From: RGIG2094 sp045660065
Lineage (GTDB): Bacteria > Bacillota > Clostridia > RGIG6154
Length of the DNA: 12,995 nt
Reading direction: 5' to 3'
Assembly (NCBI GenBank): GCA_045660065.1
Contig: JAZRDC010000105.1
Coordinates: 1-12,995, forward strand
The position numbers were made by a program, and so were the translations under genes. The notes beneath the pieces are model-generated. The model was not told the DNA's origin, did not search any database, and was given only the letters and a program-made list of their open reading frames with translations. Positions 1 to 6,532 of the stretch are shown piece by piece (the stretch's first letter is position 1; each line of letters begins with the position of its first letter).

Positions 1-697
1 GCTTTATATATTCAGAAAGCACTTTTTTTACTCTTTTTTCATCCATTTTCCCTGAAAATAAAATTCCCATAACATACGCTTTATCTATTTTGCCTTTCTT
101 AATTTCTTTGTTGTTTACAAAGGCAAAAAAATTCAAAAGCCATTGTTTAATCAAATTTACAGGGCTATATGTTAAATAAAGAGACGGTGCACGCAAATAA
201 GGACTGACTGGCTCTGTTGGAACTCTTAAATATTTAACATTAATTCCTTCGTCTTTTATCACCTGCATCAACGTTTTAAAAATTAATGGTATCATATGAG
301 TATGCTGATGACTGTCTATTAAAAAAGCAGTATTTTCTCCCATTTGTTTCTTCCAGAATTCAATCTGATTTTTAATCTCAAGATAAACCTGCTTTTCAAA
401 CTCTTTTCTTTTAACAGAACACGATAAACGAAGTAAGCCTATAAAAGAATGCTTAAAACATCCGCTTTCTGTAACGAGCAGTTTTATATCTTCCGCTTTT
501 GTAAGAGGATATCCCTCAACAAGATTGATATGCAAAGATATTTCTGTGTTGTAGCCTTTCAACCTCTCTTTAAAATTTGTAATTTCACCGTTCGGCAAAA
601 CACTTATTTTATTAAGCACCCCGTCTTTTATACACTTTTCTATGCGGTCACTGCTTTCTTTGGTCAGACCATAATCATCCGCACAAAAATATACCAT
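1..697 (-). CDS. YdjC/ChbG-family carbohydrate deacetylase, 3' end cut by window edge
   Basis: The open frame starts at ATG 697 and runs off the left edge, giving 232 complete codons; the family is usually about 240-290 residues, so little is missing. The product fits the YdjC/ChbG superfamily, metal-dependent deacetylases acting on N-acetylated sugars. Visible signatures are CADDYG at residues 5-10 (metal-binding Asp pair), LHINLVEG at 55-62 (metal His) and DSHQHTH at 128-134. No signal peptide or membrane segment is seen, so it is probably cytoplasmic. It starts 5 bases after the stop of the GtrII-type gene, and its GAGAGG ribosome binding site lies inside that gene's last codons, so translation is likely coupled. 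In this operon it may de-N-acetylate a glycan precursor. The family is firm; the substrate is inference. Confidence 0.9.
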   Translation of the reverse strand, partial: MVYFCADDYGLTKESSDRIEKCIKDGVLNKISVLPNGEITNFKERLKGYNTEISLHINLVEGYPLTKAEDIKLLVTESGCFKHSFIGLLRLSCSVKRKEFEKQVYLEIKNQIEFWKKQMGENTAFLIDSHQHTHMIPLIFKTLMQVIKDEGINVKYLRVPTEPVSPYLRAPSLYLTYSPVNLIKQWLLNFFAFVNNKEIKKGKIDKAYVMGILFSGKMDEKRVKKVLSEYIK

Positions 698-702
698 TTT
701 TT

Positions 703-2241
703 CTACCTCTCAACTCCGAGTTTAATAACAATAATATTATCAGTTACAAAAATTGAATCTTTTGCAGGCCAGTTATTCATATTTGCTATCTCCGGCTTTT
801 TCAAAAGTTCTGCTTTTTTATCACCTGAAATAAATTTATAATTCTTTCCGCAGTAATCATTAAGCGCACTGCACAATACACTCTGACCTACTGTTTCATC
901 ATCGGCTCTTAAAATAAAGCCTTCGGTTGCACCTGTCATATCTGGTGATATATCAAGGCTATACGCTTCGCTTTCTTCTAATGCGCCAATAACTAAAATA
1001 CTGTCGCAATCTTTCGCCTCTGGGGTTTGTTCAATTCTGTCTGCAAGACGAATCAAAACGCCGTATGACTTTTCAAATGCCATTTGCAGATGATGATAAC
1101 ACACATTGGCAATAACAACTTGATTAAAAATTAAAACTACAGTAATTACAAGGATTGTCCATAATTTTGCCATATTTAATTTTATGTTTTTAAACTCTGT
1201 TCTTTCGTATTGCAATATGAAAAACAAATAAAAAACACAAAATCCCATTTTCATAAGGTTATGATAATCAATGCTGCTATTTATAAATGCAAGCACGCTT
1301 GACCCTACAGGTAAAAGCACCAAACAAACGATTAAAAACAATATTTTTGTTATGCTTAACTTGTTTTTTATTATATCAGCAACATATAAAACAACTGCAC
1401 TTAAAAATACAAGACTGTTAATTACATTAAACACATTAGGGCCTTTTGAAAAATCAAAGAAATATCCTGTAAAGGAGTTTTTTATCACATACAAAGAACT
1501 CCAAATATCAATACCGCTTAATGATGCTGCACTATCAAGCCCCTGATATTCTAAAAGCTCTATACCTGTAATTTTTATTAGCAATACAAGTACCAGATAA
1601 TAAAGAGCCATACCTAAAATGCCTATAAACAAAAATTGCACACATTTTGTCAGCAAACTTTTAATGTTTGATTCTTTATAAATTACCTGCATAATAAGGT
1701 AGCAAAGCAAAAGCATAATTGTAACAGTTATGTATGCCTGATAAATTCCTGCCGACAAAGTAATCATGATTAATGAGCCAATATAATTTGGTTTTTCTTT
1801 TGCTGCAAGCATTGCCGCAACACATGAAAAAAGGAAAGCTATCGCATATCCGTCTGCCACATAGTTGTACATCATAACAGATGTAACTGTTGGGAATGTA
1901 GCAACAAGCGTACCTATTAAAATTGCAGTTGCATTTTTCTGAACATCAAATATCTTACAAATGCACACAGATCCAAGGGCATGAAATACAATCGCTATTA
2001 GCCCTGCAATCCATGGAAGGTCATAAAATGAACTTGGGGCACACACAATCGGAAGGAACCATCGTCCCAAAGCAATCATATTTTGCGCATCATAACGAAA
2101 CACTAAAGAATCCCAGTTTGGAAGCCAGCTTGTAATTTTATACAAATGAGCAATAATCCCCATAATAAGTGCCCACCAAAAGCACATTTTCCACTGGGGT
2201 AAAATTCTTTTTTTAATTTTCTCTATCATTTGTTCCGGCAC
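703..2241 (-). CDS. GtrII-type membrane glucosyltransferase
   Basis: A protein of about 512 residues with roughly ten or more hydrophobic segments and a hydrophilic C-terminal tail of about 110 residues. Near the N-terminus is a motif rich in Asp/Arg (NWDSLVFRYDAQNM) followed by ALGRWFLP, typical of the GtrII glucosyltransferase family (Pfam Glucos_trans_II). These enzymes move glucose from a polyprenyl-phosphate carrier to a surface glycan on the outer face of the membrane. The frame stays open to 2295, but that would overlap the upstream gene by 53 bases. I chose GTG at 2241 because GGAG lies 7 bases before it and it starts 1 base after the upstream stop codon; ATG 2229 (508 residues) is the alternative, with a weaker GGA. 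The GtrA-type gene in the same operon is a natural partner. The acceptor is unknown. Confidence 0.85.
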   Translation of the reverse strand: MPEQMIEKIKKRILPQWKMCFWWALIMGIIAHLYKITSWLPNWDSLVFRYDAQNMIALGRWFLPIVCAPSSFYDLPWIAGLIAIVFHALGSVCICKIFDVQKNATAILIGTLVATFPTVTSVMMYNYVADGYAIAFLFSCVAAMLAAKEKPNYIGSLIMITLSAGIYQAYITVTIMLLLCYLIMQVIYKESNIKSLLTKCVQFLFIGILGMALYYLVLVLLIKITGIELLEYQGLDSAASLSGIDIWSSLYVIKNSFTGYFFDFSKGPNVFNVINSLVFLSAVVLYVADIIKNKLSITKILFLIVCLVLLPVGSSVLAFINSSIDYHNLMKMGFCVFYLFFILQYERTEFKNIKLNMAKLWTILVITVVLIFNQVVIANVCYHHLQMAFEKSYGVLIRLADRIEQTPEAKDCDSILVIGALEESEAYSLDISPDMTGATEGFILRADDETVGQSVLCSALNDYCGKNYKFISGDKKAELLKKPEIANMNNWPAKDSIFVTDNIIVIKLGVER

Positions 2242-2242
2242 A

Positions 2243-2977
2243 TTACCACTCCAACCATTTAAATTTATGCAAAAACTTGCCATACAGCTTGTCATACATT
2301 TTAACGCCGATAATTCTTTTAATTCTTGTTGTCCTTTTTGTCACATCCGATGTCCAGGACGCTGAATAATGATGTATAGAATAAGTATTTTCAGTAATAG
2401 TCTTTTTCCCGGTATAATAATCCATAGGACAAAGATAATCCTGCGGAAGAAAAACCATATCCATAAATGTCTGATTTGTATTATTCGTATCCATACCCAG
2501 TCTTTTGAGGGCGGATGTATTTCTGTCAGGGCAAGGTGTAAGGTCAAAGCTACCATCCTCCAAAACGAATGGTATATCATCGTAGTCTTTTAAAAACTCT
2601 CCGATTATCTTGTTTCCTTTTTCTGCACCAAACCCAAGACCTGTTGCAACTATTCCCTTTTCATCAAAACCCATAAAGCCTTTGTTTTTGAGCAAGTCAT
2701 CAATGGATTTTATAATCTCAACATCTGTATCTAAATATATTCCACCATTATCGTAAATAATTTTAAGCCTTGCAAAATCACTTACAAATGCCCACTTGCC
2801 TGCTTCATATGCTTCATGCATATAGCGATTTTGAGAAATATCAAAATTATCTTCATTCCAACAAACTATTTCATAATCAGGGCAATATTTTTGCCAACTT
2901 TTAATGCATTTTTTTGCTATCTTGGGCATTTCGCCTTTTCCAAACCAACAATGGTGAATCTTTTTCGGAATACTCAT
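2243..2977 (-). CDS. DXD-motif glycosyltransferase (Gly_transf_sug / OCH1-like)
   Basis: A 244-residue cytoplasmic glycosyltransferase. The N-terminus has IPKKIHHCWFG (residues 3-13), the usual opening of the capsular-polysaccharide / OCH1-like GT-A family. It is followed by WAFVSDFARLKIIYDNGG and the metal- and nucleotide-sugar-binding DTD at residues 83-85. The length is normal for the family. It probably adds one sugar from a nucleotide donor to a lipid-linked oligosaccharide; the sugar cannot be told. ATG 2977 overlaps the flippase stop as ATGA, with GGAGG 8 bases before the start, so the two are translationally coupled. It ends 1 base before the chosen start of the GtrII-type gene. Confidence 0.93.
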   Translation of the reverse strand: MSIPKKIHHCWFGKGEMPKIAKKCIKSWQKYCPDYEIVCWNEDNFDISQNRYMHEAYEAGKWAFVSDFARLKIIYDNGGIYLDTDVEIIKSIDDLLKNKGFMGFDEKGIVATGLGFGAEKGNKIIGEFLKDYDDIPFVLEDGSFDLTPCPDRNTSALKRLGMDTNNTNQTFMDMVFLPQDYLCPMDYYTGKKTITENTYSIHHYSASWTSDVTKRTTRIKRIIGVKMYDKLYGKFLHKFKWLEW

Positions 2978-4473
2978 GCTTTATTCCTCCATAATTCAAT
3001 TAAGTTTTTAAATGCACCTTTAAAGAACACAAAATTTGCCACCAGATACAAAGGCACTATCCAAAGAGAATGAATAATTCCTTTTACCAAAAGGTGGGCA
3101 AAAGAAAGTCCACTGAAGCTATCTACAAAAAAGATAACCATTACCAGTGCAAAAACTCCACTGTTTACAAGCCAGATTTTATATGTATTAAACATTCCTC
3201 TTTCAAGAACCTTTTTGTTTGAATAATAAATCATCATTGTGCCTCTGTATAAAAGAGCAATAATTGTACCAACGATAGCTCCGCAAATTCCCCATTTTAT
3301 AATTGCTACAATAGAAACTACAATATTTATCACCATTTCCCATATTGCATGTGAACGGGTTTCTTCAAACTTTCCTGAATATTCAAGAACATGATTTGAG
3401 GGAAGTTTGCCGTTTGACAAAAGATTCATAATTACAAAAAGGAACACTAAGTATACATTGGTATAATTTGCATCGTTTATGCCTTTTGTGTATATCTGGA
3501 TAAGTGGCAACAAAAATACTGCCATTAAAGTATATATAACAAAGGTCGCCATAATGTAAAATGTTTCATAAACATTATACACCTTCATAAATTTTGCTCT
3601 GTCTGTATGAAACATCTGCCCCAGTGCAAAACTGAATCCTAAGATAATACTTGTAATAAATGTCTGCACCTGAGAAAAAAAGATGTTATAAATTGTGTAA
3701 ACACTAACTACTTTAAAATCACACAAAAAAGATAAAAGCAAAACGTCAGTATTGTTAAAAACCACACCCGAAATCTGATGAACAAGAACAGATTTTCTTT
3801 GTGATATAGCCTCATAATCAGGCTGTGCTTTTACATCAAGCCATTTATATCTTTTTTTAGCGTGAATATATGTATACAAAAGCTGCAAAAGCGATAATAT
3901 GCAGTATGAAAGTTGCATAAGTAAAAGATTGCTTGTAAGCAAGATAACAAGTATTTTAGCAACATTTGATAACAGTTGCAAAACTGTCTCGGAATTTGTT
4001 ATAACATATTTTCTGCCGTCAACTTCTAAAAGTATCCTGTATTTAGCTTGCACAAAATAGCTAAATAGTGCAGGAAGAGCAGTAAGTATTACAATTCCGA
4101 AAATCACGCCTGGTTCTACACTTGTAGGCACAACATATTCGTATGCTAAAGCAATCAAAAGAACAATTCCACCATAAATAAGACCGATTTTACAATAATA
4201 ATTATTGGTTGCTGAAATAACAGAACTTACCTTGCCATGGTCTTTTTCTGCAACAGGCTTATAAAGCGCCTGTGTGGTAGCAAGACCTACGCCCGACTCC
4301 AACAAAAACATATATACAAAAATCTGTTTTATGGTTGATAAAACTCCGTTAACCTCTGAACCGAAATTTTCAAGATAAAGTCTTGGAAGGAGAAAACTTA
4401 AGGCAATCAGGACAATCTGATACAAAATTCCTGACAACAAATTATATTTAATTCTGTTATCTTTTTTTGCCAT
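2974..4473 (-). CDS. Wzx-like polysaccharide flippase (MOP/MATE superfamily)
   Basis: A protein of 499 residues with about 13-14 hydrophobic segments and short Lys/Arg-rich loops, the size and layout of Wzx-type oligosaccharide flippases, which carry undecaprenyl-linked repeat units across the membrane. The N-terminal region (polar Lys-rich start, then a helix ending in LPRLYLENFGSEVNGVLSTI) is typical. The frame could start at GTG 4482, but those bases are part of the Shine-Dalgarno sequence (AAGGGGTGATC, 4487-4477), so ATG 4473 with an 8-base spacer is the better start. It lies 22 bases after the acetyltransferase and overlaps the next gene by 4 bases. The transported glycan is unknown, and no polymerase (Wzy) is seen in the window. 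Confidence 0.92.
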   Translation of the reverse strand: MAKKDNRIKYNLLSGILYQIVLIALSFLLPRLYLENFGSEVNGVLSTIKQIFVYMFLLESGVGLATTQALYKPVAEKDHGKVSSVISATNNYYCKIGLIYGGIVLLIALAYEYVVPTSVEPGVIFGIVILTALPALFSYFVQAKYRILLEVDGRKYVITNSETVLQLLSNVAKILVILLTSNLLLMQLSYCILSLLQLLYTYIHAKKRYKWLDVKAQPDYEAISQRKSVLVHQISGVVFNNTDVLLLSFLCDFKVVSVYTIYNIFFSQVQTFITSIILGFSFALGQMFHTDRAKFMKVYNVYETFYIMATFVIYTLMAVFLLPLIQIYTKGINDANYTNVYLVFLFVIMNLLSNGKLPSNHVLEYSGKFEETRSHAIWEMVINIVVSIVAIIKWGICGAIVGTIIALLYRGTMMIYYSNKKVLERGMFNTYKIWLVNSGVFALVMVIFFVDSFSGLSFAHLLVKGIIHSLWIVPLYLVANFVFFKGAFKNLIELWRNKA

Positions 4474-4495
4474 CCTGATCACCCCTTGCTTTGTT

Positions 4496-5038
4496 TTATA
4501 CTAAATTACAAATATACCCTTCCGTGGCATTTTCTTTATGTATTATTTTGGCGGGATTGCCAATCACAACGCTGTGAGAAGGAACATCAAAGTTCACGAA
4601 GGTCAATGGTGCAATCATAACATCTTCACCTATTGTTATATTCCCTACCACAACCGAGTTTGTGCCGATCCAGCACTTTCCTTCAATAATAGGTGCTCCC
4701 TTTCTTTTTCCCCTGTTTTCATATCCTATGGTCACGCCTGTTCCCACATTGATATTTTTCCCAAACTTTGCTTCTGGGTGAATAATTACCCTTCCGCTGT
4801 GCCCTATATAAAAGCCTTCATCAATTTGCGTTCTTGCGGGAATCTGAATGTGAGTTTTATATGACATAAGTTTAAGCTTAACTGTGTAATACATTTTAAG
4901 TGGTTTAAATTTACAGTTCTGCGCTTTTCTGAAAAGTGCGATATATTTTAGTTCAACAGGTCTTAATAGCCTTTGAACAAAAGATTCACCTTTACTGCCA
5001 TAGAATCTGTACAAATCTTTAGAAAACTTGTAATTCAT
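4496..5038 (-). CDS. Hexapeptide-repeat (left-handed beta-helix) acyltransferase, serine-acetyltransferase-like
   Basis: A 180-residue protein. The C-terminal two thirds carry [LIV]-G-x4 hexapeptide turns (residues about 64-168), ending in the VVIGNPAKII signature of acetyl-CoA-dependent sugar and serine O-acetyltransferases. The likely catalytic His is H80 in GHSGRVIIHP, with H87 nearby. Residues 1-60 are basic and helical, unlike the longer helical domain of true CysE, and no cysteine-biosynthesis gene is near. In this glycan operon an O- or N-acetyltransferase acting on a sugar is more likely than a serine acetyltransferase. GGGAG lies 7 bases before ATG 5038. The gene starts 19 bases after the GtrA-type gene. 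Confidence 0.88.
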   Translation of the reverse strand: MNYKFSKDLYRFYGSKGESFVQRLLRPVELKYIALFRKAQNCKFKPLKMYYTVKLKLMSYKTHIQIPARTQIDEGFYIGHSGRVIIHPEAKFGKNINVGTGVTIGYENRGKRKGAPIIEGKCWIGTNSVVVGNITIGEDVMIAPLTFVNFDVPSHSVVIGNPAKIIHKENATEGYICNLV

Positions 5039-5057
5039 AAAATAACTCCCGACTTAA

Positions 5058-5444
5058 TCAAGCCTTTTTCTCCAAAAATATTTTTCTTGTAATAAAGTTG
5101 TAAATGGGAACAAAAACAAGAGCAAAAATTTTAACCCAAAGATAATAAATGGACAATACAGTTACTCCCAACCACATTATTACCTGATTTAGCAACAGTC
5201 CACCAATGCTCAAAAGAACAAATATAGCAAATTCATTTAATTTGCTATTTCCACTGCTTTCAAACACAAAGCGCATACTCAGGATATAGTTTACAGTAAC
5301 AGATACCGTAAAAGATATCCCGGATGCAACTAGAACGTCCATATTAAAAAATTCTTTTAAAAGCATCAAAAGTCCAACATCAATTATAAGTGCAATTACT
5401 CCAACAATACCGAACTTAATCAACTGTAGTATAAGTTTTTTCAC
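5058..5444 (-). CDS. GtrA-family membrane protein
   Basis: A 128-residue protein with four membrane segments (about residues 11-29, 37-55, 69-92 and 100-120) and a basic C-terminus (NFITRKIFL), matching the GtrA / PF04138 family in length and layout. GtrA proteins are thought to flip polyprenyl-phosphate-linked glucose, or to support a similar glycan modification. The start is GTG 5444, preceded by AAAAGGTGA; no ATG fits. It lies 11 bases after the phosphodiesterase stop, so the two are co-transcribed. With the GtrII-type gene it makes two parts of the classical GtrA-GtrB-Gtr(type) glucosylation set. A GtrB-type prenyl-phosphate glucosyltransferase is not in the window. Confidence 0.9.
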   Translation of the reverse strand: MKKLILQLIKFGIVGVIALIIDVGLLMLLKEFFNMDVLVASGISFTVSVTVNYILSMRFVFESSGNSKLNEFAIFVLLSIGGLLLNQVIMWLGVTVLSIYYLWVKIFALVFVPIYNFITRKIFLEKKA

Positions 5445-5455
5445 TTTTTCACCTT

Positions 5456-6292
5456 TTAAAACTTCTTCATATACTCTCTATAAAAATTTTCCGCCTTACT
5501 TTCCGGGAGTGCTTTTGAATAATACCACCCCTGAATATAGTCACATTCGCTTCCAGAAACTAATGTATTTTGTTCTTCTGTTTCAACACCTTCGCACACA
5601 ACCTTAAGATTAAGACTGTGTATTAAGGATATGATTCCCAAAAACAGTTTCTTTCCACTTTCTCTATCAGAAAGCAGAAGAACATCTCTGTCAATTTTCA
5701 CTACATCAATGGGATACTCACACAAGCTAATTAATGATGTATACCCACTACCGATATCATCTAATGCAATACTAAATCCAAGTTCTTTGGTTTTTATAAT
5801 ATTATTCCTTGCGACATCCATATTTTTTTCAATTGAATCTTCTGTAATTTCAATCAGGAGCTTACTTCTGTCAAAATCATACTTATCCGCTATTTCTTTA
5901 ATTTTTGTAACAAACAACTTTTCGGATATAGTAATTCTTGTGATATTGCAAGATATAGTAAGATCATTAAAATCTGAGTTTTTCCATTCAGAAAGCTTTT
6001 TGCAAGCCTTTTCAAACATATAGTAATCAAACTTTACAATATACCCGGATTTTTCCATCAATCCAATATACGCTCCAGGAAATATAATCTCACCGAAAGA
6101 ATTTTCCCATCTTGAAAGAGCCTCACTTGATACAATTTTCTTTGTCTTATTATCTACAACAAACTGAAGATGCATTTTAAACTCATCGTTTTTAAATCCT
6201 TCTTCAATTTTTTTTAAAAGATGTCGCTCTTTGGACAGATTTTTTCTTTCAGACAAAGAAACTATAAACTTTTTAAATAACCTAATACCCAT
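5456..6292 (-). CDS. Stand-alone EAL-domain c-di-GMP phosphodiesterase
   Basis: A 278-residue cytoplasmic protein that is almost entirely an EAL domain (about residues 25-275). It predicts hydrolysis of c-di-GMP to pGpG. All expected metal and catalytic positions appear intact: E57 (EAL), N116 (SCNIT), E148 (EITE), D178-D179 (DDIGSGYTSL), K199 (KID), E234 (CEGVE) and Q254 (IQGW). The usual QPxY entry motif reads QFVV here, and EALLRW reads EALSRW. No sensor, GGDEF or membrane segment is attached, so control is probably at expression. It is the first gene after the riboswitch-terminator leader. A GGATGG ribosome binding site lies about 10 bases before ATG 6292. High signal should raise its synthesis, giving negative feedback (inference from leader architecture). 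Confidence 0.95.
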   Translation of the reverse strand: MGIRLFKKFIVSLSERKNLSKERHLLKKIEEGFKNDEFKMHLQFVVDNKTKKIVSSEALSRWENSFGEIIFPGAYIGLMEKSGYIVKFDYYMFEKACKKLSEWKNSDFNDLTISCNITRITISEKLFVTKIKEIADKYDFDRSKLLIEITEDSIEKNMDVARNNIIKTKELGFSIALDDIGSGYTSLISLCEYPIDVVKIDRDVLLLSDRESGKKLFLGIISLIHSLNLKVVCEGVETEEQNTLVSGSECDYIQGWYYSKALPESKAENFYREYMKKF

Positions 6293-6358
6293 CTAATATG
6301 TTCCATCCTTTTTTTATTTCTGACTACATAGTATGCAATAATATATTTTTTGTACACT

Positions 6359-6414
6359 AAAAAATACAAAAACTGCAACAATATAAAGTCTCATCAGACC
6401 TCGTATCATTGCAG
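6359..6414 (-). terminator. Intrinsic terminator, expression platform of the riboswitch
   Basis: A near-continuous stem of about 19 pairs folds from 6414 to 6373 on the minus strand. CTGCAA pairs with TTGCAG, followed by ATA:TAT and GGTCT:AGACT (with G-U wobbles and one C-A mismatch), closed by a GATG loop. The U-tract TTTTTGTATTTTTT follows (6372-6359). The 5' arm reuses the 3' strand of the aptamer (6411-6405), so the folded aptamer and the terminator cannot coexist. It probably also ends the cyclase transcript, since no other terminator follows that gene. Confidence 0.9.
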
Positions 6415-6491
6415 CTGGACTGGCATAGTATAAAACCTTAGCCTCTTTGCTTTGCGTCACCAACTTTCGTTGATTTTGCTAACTATTATTT
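6405..6491 (-). ncRNA. c-di-GMP-I (GEMM-I) riboswitch aptamer
   Basis: The minus strand carries the GEMM-I core: GCAAA (6479-6475), a 6-bp stem ATCAAC/GTTGGT capped by a GAAA tetraloop (6468-6465), then the invariant GACGCAAAGC (6458-6449), a variable arm (about 6448-6422), and AGTCCAGCTGC (6421-6411) as the 3' core strand. In Vc2 numbering as I recall it, G21:C46 is 6479:6454, A47 is 6453 and C92 is 6411, all conserved. Position 20, which contacts one ligand guanine, is A (6480) instead of the common G. P1 can form between 6486-6481 and 6410-6405, with a G-U pair and one A-G mismatch. Ligand binding would tie up the terminator's 5' arm, predicting an ON switch. The class is firm; ligand identity and direction are inferred. 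Confidence 0.93.
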
Positions 6492-6497
6492 TTCGTC

Positions 6498-6526
6498 AGT
6501 ATATCACAATGATTCGCCTTTGTCAA
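6498..6526 (-). promoter_or_regulatory. Sigma-A-type promoter for the riboswitch-PDE-glycan operon
   Basis: TTGACA (6526-6521), a 17-base spacer and TATACT (6503-6498) on the minus strand, with TGA before the -10 as an extended element. The -35 lies 6 bases after the cyclase stop codon. Transcription should start near 6491, which places the 5' strand of aptamer helix P1 at the very beginning of the RNA. The operon therefore does not depend on read-through from the cyclase. Confidence 0.88.
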
Positions 6527-6532
6527 CTCTAT

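Noticed and set aside
449..841. Plus-strand open frame of 130 codons
   Set aside because: It is antisense to the YdjC-type and GtrII-type genes, both with clear family motifs, and has no ribosome binding site or recognisable domain.
2242..2295. N-terminal extension of the GtrII-type protein to a start at 2295
   Set aside because: It would overlap the glycosyltransferase gene by 53 bases, has no good ribosome binding site, and the extra residues are only the neighbour's C-terminus read in another frame.
4474..4482. GTG start three codons upstream for the flippase
   Set aside because: The GTG is part of the Shine-Dalgarno sequence itself; ATG 4473 has ideal spacing.
4538..4864. Plus-strand open frame of 108 codons
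   Set aside because: It is a shadow of the hexapeptide-repeat acyltransferase, whose periodic codons keep the opposite strand open.
4496..5038. Serine O-acetyltransferase (CysE) of cysteine synthesis
   Set aside because: The CysE helical N-terminal domain is absent and the neighbours are glycan genes, so a sugar acyltransferase is more likely.
6333..6340. ATGCAATA, matching 8 bases of the 12-bp inverted-repeat arm at 8921-8932, upstream of the EAL gene
   Set aside because: An 8-base match in AT-rich DNA of this length is expected by chance, and it has no paired arm.
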